Shown: positions 43,594 through 51,929 of the stretch, one piece after another | Numbering within the stretch: the stretch's first letter is position 1 | Layout: every line of letters starts with the position of its first letter | Source of the DNA: Luteolibacter ambystomatis | Lineage (GTDB): Bacteria; Verrucomicrobiota; Verrucomicrobiia; Verrucomicrobiales; Akkermansiaceae | Length of the DNA: 64,000 bases | Direction of reading: 5' to 3' | Assembly (NCBI RefSeq): GCF_018137965.1 | Contig: NZ_CP073100.1 | Location: forward strand, 186,001 to 250,000 | Program-made: the position numbers and the translations under genes | The notes under the pieces: generated by a model | What the model was told of the DNA's origin: nothing | The model's input: the letters and a program-made list of their open reading frames with translations, nothing else | The model's database searches: none

Positions 43594-44060
43594 AAAAATT
43601 CCTCTTCGACTGCGGCACCCGCGATGGGACCGCCTCCCTCGGCCTTTTTGTCCTGCGCGTCGGCACCGGCCTGATGATGATGCTCGGCCACGGGCTGCCG
43701 AAACTGCATGCCTATGGGAAATTGAAGGACGGCTGGCCAACGGCCAACATCTGGCCGCTGAGCCACCTGTCCAGCCAGATCAGCCTGATCTGCACGCTGG
43801 CGGCGGAGATCGGTGCGGCGGCGCTGCTGGTGCTGGGGCTGATGACGCGGCCCGCGGCGTTTCTATTCGGCTTTGCCATGGTCGTGGCCGCCTTCCAGAT
43901 CGGTGCGAACGCTCCGTGGTTCATAGGACCGGGCGTGAGTGAAGCGAAGGAGCCTGCCCTTCTCTATCTGCTTCCCGCAGTAGTGCTGATTCTCAGCGGT
44001 GCCGGCGGGTGGTCGTTCGATGCCGCGCTCTACCGCGAGGGCAAGCGCAAGCGCTGGTAA
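43590..44060 (+). CDS. DoxX family membrane protein
   Basis: 156 residues, four helices in DoxX style: LFVLRVGTGLMMMLGHGLPKLHAY, LICTLAAEIGAAALLVLGLMTRPAAFLFGFAMVVAAF and LYLLPAVVLILSGAGGWSFDAAL. DoxX-like proteins are associated with quinone or thiol redox processes, but many members are uncharacterised. Coupled by ATGA overlap to the Jag-like gene and ten bases from the thioesterase gene. Confidence 0.85.
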   Translation: MKKFLFDCGTRDGTASLGLFVLRVGTGLMMMLGHGLPKLHAYGKLKDGWPTANIWPLSHLSSQISLICTLAAEIGAAALLVLGLMTRPAAFLFGFAMVVAAFQIGANAPWFIGPGVSEAKEPALLYLLPAVVLILSGAGGWSFDAALYREGKRKRW

Positions 44061-44070
44061 ACCCACCGCC

Positions 44071-44436
44071 ATGGAAACCCACCGGCTGATCCTACCGGAA
44101 GACCTGAACCAATACGGGTTCCTGTTTGGCGGCCGGTTGCTGGCGTGGGTGGATGAGGCTTCATGGATCGCCGCCTCATTGGATTTCCCGGCGGCGAAGT
44201 TTGTCACCGTCGGCATGGACAAGGTGGAGTTCCACCATTCCGTGAAGGAGGGCACGATTCTCGCCATCCATTGCGAGAAAGCCCGGGTGGGCACCACCAG
44301 CGTGACCTATGCCGTGACGGTCCGTGACGGCAAAGGGGAGGATGCTCCGATTTTCTCGACCCGTGTCACCTTCGTTAGCGTGGATGAGGCGGGGCGGAAG
44401 CTCCGGCTGGAGCCGGACGGCGACGGAGGAAAATAA
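44071..44436 (+). CDS. Hotdog-fold acyl-CoA thioesterase
   Basis: 121 residues from the ATG at 44071; the frame extends upstream over the DoxX 3' end but that part is unrelated. The YciA/BFIT-type motif is LPEDLNQYGFLFGGRLLAWVDEASWIAA, with the catalytic Asp in WVDEA, and MDKVEFHHSVKEGTILAIHCE follows. It hydrolyses acyl-CoA thioesters; chain specificity cannot be read. Third of a co-directional run with Jag-like and DoxX genes. Confidence 0.86.
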   Translation: METHRLILPEDLNQYGFLFGGRLLAWVDEASWIAASLDFPAAKFVTVGMDKVEFHHSVKEGTILAIHCEKARVGTTSVTYAVTVRDGKGEDAPIFSTRVTFVSVDEAGRKLRLEPDGDGGK

Positions 44437-44488
44437 TTTTTCTAAGGATCGGCCGGGCCGGGTGTCTTCCCCTTTGAAACCCGGCCCC

Positions 44489-45775
44489 ATGCAAACTTCA
44501 GACGATCCTTCCTCTCCCCACCGCCCCTCCTTCTGGGGAAAACTCGGTGGCGGTTCGCTTTCGATCTCACTGGTGGTTCACGCCATTCTGCTGGCGGCGG
44601 GCGTGGCGTGGATTTTTCAGGTCGTGCCGCAGAAAGAGCCTGAGTTCCTCCCAAAAGGAGGAGGGAGTCCACCGGGATCACGGGGAGTCCAAGGGCAGAT
44701 GCAGCAGCGGAAGACTGCCCAATCCGCCCCGAAGTCCATATCTCTTCCGAGAGTTGTGGTGAATGGTCTATCCGCGATCTCTCTTCCCGCTTCGAATGCC
44801 TCGTTCCAAAGGGTGGGGGATGTCGGGGGTGATTCGTTGAGGAGTAACTTGGGTGATGGAGGGACCGGCGGTTCGGGATGGGGGCCGGAAGGTTCCGTCG
44901 GATCCAAGAATGGCTCCTTGGATCCGGGACAACTGGTTTTCGGAATTCCCGATCCCGATGCCAATTCCCTCGTAGGCACCTTTTACGACACCAAGTTGGA
45001 TACCAAGGGCAGGGACACTGGCATGACTCCGGAGAAACTCCGCGAAGTCATCAAGGACTTCACGACCCACGGTTGGAACGAGCGTTCCCTGGAGTCGAAG
45101 TACTACAAGGCTCCGAAGGCCCTGTATCAGACCCGGCTCTACATCCCGGTCATGGCGGCGGATGCCGCGCCGACGGCGTTCGGTTGTGGTCCGGAAGTCC
45201 AGCCGAGCCGCTGGATCGTCCTCTACCGTGGCACCGTCGTCGCACCGGAATCGGGAAAATTCCGCTTCGTCGGTGCAGGCGATGACGTGCTGGTGGTGCG
45301 CTTCAACGGCCAGAATGTCTTCGACCACGGCTTCACCCAAGGCACGACCGCGCTCTATGTGCCGGGGAAGACGGACTTTCTCGCCGGTCGGAAGGAAGAC
45401 CGGGACCTTGCCAAAATGGTCCGTGGCGGCGCGATGAAGATGCCGATCACCTTTTACCAATACGACACCACCCGGAACTGGAACCAGTCCATCGGCGGGC
45501 TGGCGGTGGGGGCGGAATTCGAGGTCATGGCAGGCCGTTCCTATCCTCTGGAAATCCTCATCAGCGAGGTGCCCGGAGGACTTTTCGGAGCCGCCCTGCT
45601 GATCGAGAAGTCCGGTGCCAGCTACTCCAAGGCCTCCACCGGATCTCCGGTCCTCCCGCTCTTCCGGCTCGATGGCACGCTTCCTCCCGCAACCAAGGCG
45701 GACAATGCTCCTCCCTATGATCCAAATGGTTCCGTCTGGAAGCGGGTGGATGGCAAAATCCGACCCGGCATCTGA
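44489..45775 (+). CDS. Membrane-anchored PA14-like protein, copy 1
   Basis: 428 residues from the ATG at 44489; the longer frame runs over the thioesterase 3' end. A TonB-like N terminus (FWGKLGGGSLSISLVVHAILLAAGVAWIFQVV) anchors it, then a Gly/Ser/Pro linker to about 150. The C-terminal domain (from GTFYDTKLDTKG) includes DDVLVVRFNGQNVFDHG, a PA14-like core, and ends YPLEILISEVPGGLFGAALLIEKSG. It is a clear paralogue of the next gene, about 60% identical over the C-terminal domain by eye. Function unknown; carbohydrate binding would be a guess. Confidence 0.82.
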   Translation: MQTSDDPSSPHRPSFWGKLGGGSLSISLVVHAILLAAGVAWIFQVVPQKEPEFLPKGGGSPPGSRGVQGQMQQRKTAQSAPKSISLPRVVVNGLSAISLPASNASFQRVGDVGGDSLRSNLGDGGTGGSGWGPEGSVGSKNGSLDPGQLVFGIPDPDANSLVGTFYDTKLDTKGRDTGMTPEKLREVIKDFTTHGWNERSLESKYYKAPKALYQTRLYIPVMAADAAPTAFGCGPEVQPSRWIVLYRGTVVAPESGKFRFVGAGDDVLVVRFNGQNVFDHGFTQGTTALYVPGKTDFLAGRKEDRDLAKMVRGGAMKMPITFYQYDTTRNWNQSIGGLAVGAEFEVMAGRSYPLEILISEVPGGLFGAALLIEKSGASYSKASTGSPVLPLFRLDGTLPPATKADNAPPYDPNGSVWKRVDGKIRPGI

Positions 45776-45877
45776 AGCCTCCCACGGAGTCCCGCGAAAA
45801 AATCGTTTCCTCCGCATCGCTTTTTCTAGTGAATTCAAGCCCGCATCGCGTTACCGATCTCTAAAACCCAACCCGTC

Positions 45878-47221
45878 ATGGACCAATTCCAGGAAGAACA
45901 TCAGCATTACGACCCGAACCTCCCGGCGAGTCATCCGACCGAGGAAAACAGACCGTCCGTGTGGAAGAAGCTCGGCGGTGGATCGCTTTCCATTTCCATC
46001 ATCGTTCATGCCATCCTGCTTTCGGTCGGCTTGGTGTGGATTTTCCAAGTGATCCCGGACAAGCAGCCGGATCCTGATTTCATGCCGAAGGGCGGCGGTG
46101 GCGGCTCTCCGGGCGTGAAGGAAATCAGCAACAAGAAGCAGCGTGCCACCATGTCGAATCCGAACACACCGCGCATGGCGGCGAAAGGGGCGACTAGCAG
46201 CTTCACGCTTCCGGAGCCGGATGCGGCCTCGGCGATGTCCTCGGTGGGCTCGTTGAGCAGCGGCGGTCTTTCCGGCGGTCTGGGTGGCAGCGGTTCCGGT
46301 GGCGGCCGTGGCGATGGCCAGGGCAAAGGCTTCGGCAGCGGCATGGGTCCGGGCCTCGGCGGTGGCAACAGCAGCGGCATGAGCCCGTTCGGCATGATCG
46401 ACCCGAACGCCAATGCGATGGTCGGCGTGTTCTACGACACCAAGCAGGATCCGAAGCGGAAGGAAACCGGCATGAGCCCGGAGAAGCTGCGCGAGGTCAT
46501 CAAGGATTTCACCAGCCAGGGTTGGAACGAGCGTTCCCTTGAGACCAAGTATTTCCAAGCCCCGCAAAAACTGTATCAGACCCGCGTGTACATCCCGGTG
46601 ATGTCCGCGGATGGCGCTCCGGCCGCCTTCAAGTGCGAAAAGGAAGTGCAGCCCAGTCGCTGGCTGGTCATCTACCGCGGCAATGTGGTCGCTCCGAAGT
46701 CCGGCAAGTTCCGCTTCGTCGGTGCCGGTGACGATGTGCTGGTGGTCCGCTTCAACAAGAAGAATGTCTTCGACCACGGCTATACGCAGGGCACCACGGC
46801 GCTCTACGTGCCGGGCAAGGTGGATGTCCTCCAGGGCAAGAAGGACGACCGCGAGGTCGAGCGCATCGTCCGCAGTGGTGCGATGCGGATTCCGGTCACG
46901 ATGTATGAGTATGACACCACACAGAACTGGAACAAGAATCTTGGCGGCATTGCGGTAGGCCCGGAGATCGAAGTGACTGCGGGTGCCGTTTATCCGATCG
47001 AAATCCTGATCAGCGAAGTTCCTGGTGGCCTTTTCGGCGCCACTCTTCAGATTCAGGAAGAAGGCGCGACCTATCAGAAAGCCTCCACTGGTGCTCCGAT
47101 CCTGCCGCTTTTCCGCACCGATGGCGGCCTGCCGGATGGCAAGGGCAAGGACAATGCGCCTCCCTTCGACCCGCAGGGTGCGATCTGGAAGATTTCGAAC
47201 TCGGCCCGTCGAGACATCTGA
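45878..47221 (+). CDS. Membrane-anchored PA14-like protein, copy 2
   Basis: 447 residues. The same plan as its neighbour: anchor VWKKLGGGSLSISIIVHAILLSVGLVWIFQVI, a linker here very Gly-rich (residues 120-165), then the domain with EKLREVIKDFTSQGWNERSLETKYFQAP and GAGDDVLVVRFNKKNVFDHGY. It starts 102 bases after copy 1. The differing linkers suggest diversification after duplication. A strong plus-strand terminator follows at 47245-47278. Confidence 0.84.
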   Translation: MDQFQEEHQHYDPNLPASHPTEENRPSVWKKLGGGSLSISIIVHAILLSVGLVWIFQVIPDKQPDPDFMPKGGGGGSPGVKEISNKKQRATMSNPNTPRMAAKGATSSFTLPEPDAASAMSSVGSLSSGGLSGGLGGSGSGGGRGDGQGKGFGSGMGPGLGGGNSSGMSPFGMIDPNANAMVGVFYDTKQDPKRKETGMSPEKLREVIKDFTSQGWNERSLETKYFQAPQKLYQTRVYIPVMSADGAPAAFKCEKEVQPSRWLVIYRGNVVAPKSGKFRFVGAGDDVLVVRFNKKNVFDHGYTQGTTALYVPGKVDVLQGKKDDREVERIVRSGAMRIPVTMYEYDTTQNWNKNLGGIAVGPEIEVTAGAVYPIEILISEVPGGLFGATLQIQEEGATYQKASTGAPILPLFRTDGGLPDGKGKDNAPPFDPQGAIWKISNSARRDI

Positions 47222-47244
47222 CAACGCCTTCGCGGTGATTTCCA

Positions 47245-47278
47245 AAAAGCCGGGGTCCGTGAGGACTCCGGCTTTTTT
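47245..47278 (+). terminator. Rho-independent terminator after the PA14 pair
   Basis: Stem AAGCCGG.GTCC/GGAC.CCGGCTT with a GTGA loop, running into TTTTTTG on the plus strand. It ends the run from the GAF gene through the two PA14-like genes. Confidence 0.9.
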
Positions 47279-47335
47279 GTATCGCGATTTCCAATCGTTC
47301 CCCCCTGATCGCCGATCAACAAGTGGAGTTGGCCG

Positions 47336-48568
47336 CTACTGGAAGCTGATCTTGATGCCCTTCTTTTTGAAGGCTGTGGCCACGTCTTTTTCGAGAGCCT
47401 CGTAGCTGCGGTCTCCCAGCAACACCTGCAGGGCCTCCGACTCCGATTTGCCCTCCTGGCAGGCTTGGATACAGTCCTTGAAGCGCGCGCCGGTGCCGTC
47501 TCCATCCAGCAGGACGAAGTAGTACACCAGCAGCATGCCGAGGCCGTAGTTCTTGTTGCCATTGGCGTAGAACTGCGGCTGCGACCACGTCATGATCTCC
47601 TTGAGATGCGGCATGGTGAACTCCTTGCCGAGATCGCGGCCGCCACTGTCCTTCTTGCCGAAGCCGGTGGCGTATTCCAACGCGTAGGAAGGCTGCTTGA
47701 TGAAGGAGAATTTGCCGTTGCTGTAGGGAGCGCTGGCCATGAACTCGGCGAAGCCTTCGATCATCCAGATCCCGGCATAGTCGCCGAGGTCCGCCCAAAG
47801 CTGGTGGGTCACCTCATGATAGACGGTGTGGAAGTTCCCGTTGTAGTCGAACATGTAGCCGGAACCGACCTTCTTCACGCCGAGCCCTTCCAGCGGTACC
47901 AGGAACTTGTCTCCCTGGCTCATGTAAACGCCGGAGCTTCCCGACGGACCTCCCGCGGTATGATATTCCTCCATGGTTTCGAAGAGGAAGGCATTCAGCT
48001 TCGGAGCCTTCGGCGAGCGGGTGCGGCGGTTGTTCAGCGGAATGTCATGGTGCATCTGGAAGCAGGCCTCGAACATCATCGCGACTTTCGCCAGCAGGCT
48101 CGGGCGCAGCACCACATTACTTTGGAAACGGAAATGCGGGCTTTCGTAGATGAACCGTTTTTCGCCGGCGTTTTCCTCGATGGTGGTGATCTCCGGTTCC
48201 TTGTCCACTCCGCCATCCTTCGGCCAAGGTGCTTTGAAATTGGGTGCGGAGCCATCGTAGCCCTCCAGCATGTGGGCGCGGTAGTCGCGCGGATCGAACT
48301 TCGGAGTGGTGGTGGCTGCCGGTGCAGGGGCGGGGGATGCTTTTGCAGCGGTGGCTATGTAATCCTGATCCTCCTTGGAGAGACGCGCGCGTTCGACTTC
48401 GAACACTTTCCCATCCGTACGCTTGATCGTCACCTTGGCATCGGTGGCGGATACATAGGAACCCTCGAAACTGCGACCGCCGGCATCCGTCCATTTGCGA
48501 GCGGGTTCATCGGCATGGCAAAGGACCGGGAAGAGGCACAGGAGAGGAAGGCGGCGGAGCAAACGCAT
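47336..48568 (-). CDS. SHD1-domain secreted protein with gluzincin-like active site
   Basis: 410 residues. Signal peptide MRLLRRLPLLCLFPVLCHA. Residues 24-72 are an SHD1/SLA1-like domain (RKWTDAGGRSFEGSYVSATDAKVTIKR ... SKEDQDYI). A Pro/Ala linker leads to a peptidase-like domain with HEVTH at 251-255 and the third ligand E271 in WMIEGFAEFM, a gluzincin arrangement; Glu252 would be the catalytic base. It resembles DUF1570-type proteins of Planctomycetota and Verrucomicrobiota, which are presumed secreted metallopeptidases. No partner gene nearby. Confidence 0.82.
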   Translation of the reverse strand: MRLLRRLPLLCLFPVLCHADEPARKWTDAGGRSFEGSYVSATDAKVTIKRTDGKVFEVERARLSKEDQDYIATAAKASPAPAPAATTTPKFDPRDYRAHMLEGYDGSAPNFKAPWPKDGGVDKEPEITTIEENAGEKRFIYESPHFRFQSNVVLRPSLLAKVAMMFEACFQMHHDIPLNNRRTRSPKAPKLNAFLFETMEEYHTAGGPSGSSGVYMSQGDKFLVPLEGLGVKKVGSGYMFDYNGNFHTVYHEVTHQLWADLGDYAGIWMIEGFAEFMASAPYSNGKFSFIKQPSYALEYATGFGKKDSGGRDLGKEFTMPHLKEIMTWSQPQFYANGNKNYGLGMLLVYYFVLLDGDGTGARFKDCIQACQEGKSESEALQVLLGDRSYEALEKDVATAFKKKGIKISFQ

Positions 48569-48643
48569 GGCGGAAGGATACTGTCTTTCAGCGCCGGAGA
48601 AGGGACATTTTTTCTCCTGAATTCAGGGATGCCGTAGGTCACG

Positions 48644-48679
48644 AAAAAGGCCCGCTCCGGCGAAGCGGAGCGGGCCTTC
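48644..48679 (-). terminator. Rho-independent terminator after the flotillin gene
   Basis: Stem AAGGCCCGCTCC/GGAGCGGGCCTT with an A/G-rich loop, followed on the minus strand by TTTTTC. It lies 17 bases beyond the stop at 48696. Confidence 0.9.
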
Positions 48680-48695
48680 GGGGGAGAAAGCGGAA

Positions 48696-50234
48696 TCAGA
48701 GCGCCTGGTTGACGTCTCCCGGAGGCGTCACTGGCGTTTCAGGTGATTTCGTGGCGCGTGTGACGGGTGTTTCCGCGGGTTTGCCGAGGTAGGCGGGAAG
48801 CTGGACGCCGGCGTTTTTCGCGAGGTCGTGCAGCGGCGGGATCGATCCGGCGAGGCCGGACAGGAAGCCCGCCGTGCTGGTTTTGCCATCGGCACCATTC
48901 GCGCCGCTGTCCCAGACCGTGACCTTGTCGATCTTGAGGTTGGACACGGCCTTGACCTGTTCCTCGACCAGCTTCGGAAGCTGCTCGGTCACCATGAGCT
49001 GGGCAGCCTGCTCGGCTCCGCCGGAGGCCATCACGATCGCCCGGAAACCATCGGCCTTCGCCTGGAGCTGGGCCAGCGTGCCCTGCGCCTGAGCTTCCAT
49101 GACGGCGCGCAAACCATCGGCCTCACCCTGCTGGGTCAGGCGCTGGCGTTCGCCTTCCGCAGCGGCGACGAGTTCAATGCGGCGCTTCTCAGCTTCGGCC
49201 TGGAGTTCGATCTTCAAGCGGTCCGCTTCCGCGGCGAGGCGCACGCGGTTTTTCTCAGCTTCGGCAAGCACCTCGATCTTCTTCTTCTCGATCTCGGCCT
49301 GCACGATGATGGTCGCCATTTGCGTGGCTTCGTCACGCTTCGCACGTTGGCGCTCGGCGGATTCTTCGGAGGCGTAGGCTTCTTCGAGCGCCTTCGCGGA
49401 GGCTACTTTTTCGGCGGCGATGGCAAGGCGGGTGGCTTCGGCTTCCCGCTCGCGGCGGGCGGCATTCGAGTTCGCGATCTGGACGGCGGCCTCGTTCTCA
49501 CCCTTCACGGCCAGCGCTTGGGCGGCGGCCACGGAAATACGCTTCTCACGCTCGGCCTCGGCCGAACCAATGTCACCATCACGTTCCTGTTGGGACACCT
49601 TCACTTTCGCTTCGTTGATGGCGCGGGCGGCGGCTTCGCGGCCGAGAGCGTCGATGTAGCCGGACTCGTCCGTGATGTCCTGGACGTTCACGTTGATCAA
49701 ACGCAGGCCGACCTTGCGGAGCTCGACCTCCACACCGTTGGCGATGTTCGCGATCAGCTTGTCGCGGTCCGCGTTGATCTCCTCGATCGGCATGGTGGCG
49801 ATCACCACACGCATCTGGCCGAAGATGATGTCTTTCGCGAGTTCCTGGATCTGGCCCATGTTCTGGCCCAGCAAGCGCTCGGCGGCATTTTCCATCACGC
49901 CGGGCTCGGTGCTGATGCCGACGGTGAAGGTGGAAGGCGTGTTGACGCGGATGTTCTGCTGGGACAGCGCGCCGCGGAGCTGGATGTCGATCGGGATCGG
50001 CGTGAGGCTCAGGTAGGCGTAGTCCTGGATCACCGGCCACACGAAGGAGGCACCGCCGTGGTAGCAGCGCGCGGATTTCTGGCCACCCACTTTACCGTAA
50101 ACGACCAGCACGCGGTCGGAAGGGCAGCGGCGGTAGCGGCTGGCGATGAACATCAGCGTGCCGAAGCCGATGATGACGAGGATGAAGATGAGGATCAGGG
50201 CGGTGGGAACCTCCGCAAGGATGGGGATGGGCAT
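48696..50234 (-). CDS. Flotillin-like SPFH protein
   Basis: 512 residues. An N-terminal membrane helix (LILIFILVIIGFGTLMFIA, about 12-30) is followed by an SPFH domain (YGKVGGQKSARCYHGGASFVWPVIQDYAYLSLTPIPIDI ... GLRLINVNVQDITDESGYIDALGREAAARA). A long coiled coil then carries the flotillin EA-rich repeats (EAEREKRISVAAAQALAVKGENEAAVQIAN, AEKNRVRLAAEADRLKIELQAEAEKRRI) to about 430. The tail is Ala/Pro-rich. Flotillins scaffold membrane microdomains. The NfeD-like gene directly upstream (41 bases) is its usual partner. Confidence 0.93.
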   Translation of the reverse strand: MPIPILAEVPTALILIFILVIIGFGTLMFIASRYRRCPSDRVLVVYGKVGGQKSARCYHGGASFVWPVIQDYAYLSLTPIPIDIQLRGALSQQNIRVNTPSTFTVGISTEPGVMENAAERLLGQNMGQIQELAKDIIFGQMRVVIATMPIEEINADRDKLIANIANGVEVELRKVGLRLINVNVQDITDESGYIDALGREAAARAINEAKVKVSQQERDGDIGSAEAEREKRISVAAAQALAVKGENEAAVQIANSNAARREREAEATRLAIAAEKVASAKALEEAYASEESAERQRAKRDEATQMATIIVQAEIEKKKIEVLAEAEKNRVRLAAEADRLKIELQAEAEKRRIELVAAAEGERQRLTQQGEADGLRAVMEAQAQGTLAQLQAKADGFRAIVMASGGAEQAAQLMVTEQLPKLVEEQVKAVSNLKIDKVTVWDSGANGADGKTSTAGFLSGLAGSIPPLHDLAKNAGVQLPAYLGKPAETPVTRATKSPETPVTPPGDVNQAL

Positions 50235-50275
50235 GGCGGGTATGGGTATGTTTTCTATGGGGTCTTGGGAAAAAT

Positions 50276-50845
50276 CTAACGGGCGGGAGAAACGACGAGC
50301 GTGGTCTGGCCCTCCACCGAGTGGATCAGCACCGGCGTGCGTGGTGCGAGCGGTTCATCCGCATCCGTGATGGCGCTCGCGGTCACGAGGCGGCCTTGGA
50401 AAAGCACCTCTACCTGGCCTTCACCCGAGCGATGGGCGGGGATGGTCACATACACGTGACCGGACTGGCCCACGGCATTCCAGTAGTCGAGTGTGCCATC
50501 CGCCTTCAGCGAAACGAGCAGGCGCATGATGAAGAAGATCATCGCCATGAAGATCGCACCCACGATGATCGCTAGAACCATGGTCAGTAGGATCGACCAG
50601 CCGCTGCCAGTCAGGAGAGCGCCGCACCAGCCGAAGCCGACCAGGAACGCGGTGATCGCACGGACGGACAATATCTTCACCCCCTCCGCGGCGCTGCCTC
50701 CGTGCGCGTCCGCGCCGCCATGATCGAACTCATGGCCCATGAACAGAGAGCCCGCGAACAACAGGAGTTGGAACAAGCTCGCCCCGATGGCCACGATCCA
50801 GAAGAACCGAGCCATTCCATCGAGTGCCTGCCACCAATGATCCAT
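50276..50845 (-). CDS. NfeD-like membrane protein partner of flotillin
   Basis: 189 residues from the ATG at 50845; the frame continues upstream to 51037 over the intergenic terminator and is rejected. Helices at about 14-36, 65-85 and 88-112 (IVAIGASLFQLLLFAGSLFMG, ILSVRAITAFLVGFGWCGALL, ILLTMVLAIIVGAIFMAMIFFIMRLL), then an OB-fold tail (AVGQSGHVYVTIPAHRSGEGQVEVLFQGRLVTASA). This is the NfeD1b/YuaF-type plan without a serine protease domain. It is co-directional with and 41 bases upstream of the flotillin gene. Confidence 0.87.
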   Translation of the reverse strand: MDHWWQALDGMARFFWIVAIGASLFQLLLFAGSLFMGHEFDHGGADAHGGSAAEGVKILSVRAITAFLVGFGWCGALLTGSGWSILLTMVLAIIVGAIFMAMIFFIMRLLVSLKADGTLDYWNAVGQSGHVYVTIPAHRSGEGQVEVLFQGRLVTASAITDADEPLAPRTPVLIHSVEGQTTLVVSPAR

Positions 50846-50924
50846 ACGGTGCTGTTCTAGCCGGTGTGGGCCACACCGTGCCACTCCAATTTCCGCCGGG
50901 AATTCCAAGAGGCAAATCCGATGC

Positions 50925-50962
50925 AAAAAGGCCGCGTCCGGTTTCCCGGAACGCGGCCTTGT
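50925..50962 (-). terminator. Rho-independent terminator after the SRPBCC gene
   Basis: Stem AAGGCCGCGT.CGG/CCG.ACGCGGCCTT with a short loop, then TTTTTGC on the minus strand. It lies 15 bases past the stop at 50977. Confidence 0.9.
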
Positions 50963-50976
50963 GGAATGACGGCGGT

Positions 50977-51432
50977 TCAGGCTTCCACGCACGCCTGCTT
51001 GCAGCCGATCTTGAGCGCCGCGCCGGTTTCCAGCCACGATTTCAGGCTGGAGAGCACCTTCGGCCAGCCGCCGGAGATGTCGCTGAGCATGCTGGTTTCG
51101 GCCTCAAAGTCGCCGTGGATCACGGTGAGGCGCACCATGTCCTCCACGGTTTCGAGTTCCAGTGTGACCTTGGAACGGTCCGCGGTGTCGTCCGGATCGA
51201 TCCAACTCAGTGCGAGGCGCTTCGGCGGATCGCTTTCGAGCACTTCACCGATGATGTGGGCAGTGCCCTTGGTTTCGGAGACGTGCTCCCATTTCGAGCC
51301 GCGTTGCCAATCGGAGTGATTGCCGTTGCCGCCCCAATACTGGCGGGCGAATTCCGGCTTGGTGATCGCCTCCCAGACTTTCTCCGGGGTGCTGCGGATG
51401 TAGGTGGTGTAAACGAACTGTGGCTTTTCCAT
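50977..51432 (-). CDS. SRPBCC/AHSA1-like domain protein
   Basis: 151 residues. FVYTTYIRSTPEKVWEAITKPEFARQYWGGN is the opening of the START-like AHSA1 family, and WKLRHE-type middle strands follow (GTAHIIGEVLESDPPKRLALSWIDPDD, VTLELETVEDMVRLTVIHGDF). The fold makes a hydrophobic cavity for a ligand. These genes are very often the second gene behind an ArsR-family repressor, as here (13-base gap). The ligand is unknown. Confidence 0.9.
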   Translation of the reverse strand: MEKPQFVYTTYIRSTPEKVWEAITKPEFARQYWGGNGNHSDWQRGSKWEHVSETKGTAHIIGEVLESDPPKRLALSWIDPDDTADRSKVTLELETVEDMVRLTVIHGDFEAETSMLSDISGGWPKVLSSLKSWLETGAALKIGCKQACVEA

Positions 51433-51444
51433 GGTGGTGTGAGG

Positions 51445-51762
51445 TTATGGTTTGTCGTCGTTTTCGAGATCGCGTTTCAGATCGCCGAGCGCCTTCAGGC
51501 GCGGGCGTTCGTATTTTTCGATCCAGCGCGCATGGATCTCCTGCAGCGGCACCGGATTGAGATAGTGCAGCTTCTCGCGTCCGTGCCGGACGGTCGTGAC
51601 GAGATTGGCTGCTTCAAGGATGGCGAGGTGCTTGGTCACCGCCTGCCGCGTCATGTCGAGGTGCTGGCACAGGCGGCCGAGTGACAGGCCGTTGTCCCGA
51701 TACAGCACATCGAGCAGGGTGCGGCGGCTTTCATCGGCCAAGGCTTTGAATACCGCGTCCAT
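51445..51762 (-). CDS. ArsR-family winged-helix repressor
   Basis: 105 residues from the ATG at 51762 (MDAVFKALADESRRTLLDVL). An ATG at 51795 is in frame, but it would place an operator palindrome inside the gene, so the shorter start is preferred. The wHTH is SLGRLCQHLDMTRQAVTKHLAILEAANLV, followed by a beta wing TTVRHGREKLHYLNPVPL. No Cys metal-binding motif is evident, which fits the non-metal ArsR-SRPBCC subgroup. It precedes the SRPBCC gene by 13 bases. Confidence 0.9.
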   Translation of the reverse strand: MDAVFKALADESRRTLLDVLYRDNGLSLGRLCQHLDMTRQAVTKHLAILEAANLVTTVRHGREKLHYLNPVPLQEIHARWIEKYERPRLKALGDLKRDLENDDKP

Positions 51763-51777
51763 CTGCCCGGAAAATAG

Positions 51778-51793
51778 GCAACCATTTGGTTGC
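51778..51793. promoter_or_regulatory. ArsR operator palindrome
   Basis: GCAACCATTTGGTTGC, a perfect inverted repeat with seven-base half-sites (GCAACCA) and a two-base centre. It lies 15 bases upstream of the preferred ArsR start, where it would block the promoter. Sites with an ACCA...TGGT core are common ahead of ArsR-SRPBCC pairs. Confidence 0.7.
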
Positions 51794-51839
51794 ATGTCAA
51801 ATGGAAAGAAGTCGGATGAAACGGAGAGGATTGGTTTTC

Positions 51840-51923
51840 AGCCGCAAAGAGGCGCAGCAAGCGCAAAAGGAAGAGATCCGCGGACGGAGTTTTTGCGTCC
51901 TTTTTGAGCCTTTTTGCGGCTAA
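51840..51923. repeat. Inverted CGCAAA repeat, family D, possible terminator
   Basis: The left arm (51840-51868) begins AGCCGCAAAGAGGCGCAGCA; the right arm (51890-51923) ends GAGCCTTTTTGCGGCT, its near complement. It fills the space between the ArsR start region and the FAD gene stop, so it may also end transcription of the FAD gene. Similar to the element at 12718-12792. Confidence 0.6.
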
Positions 51924-51929
51924 GGATCT

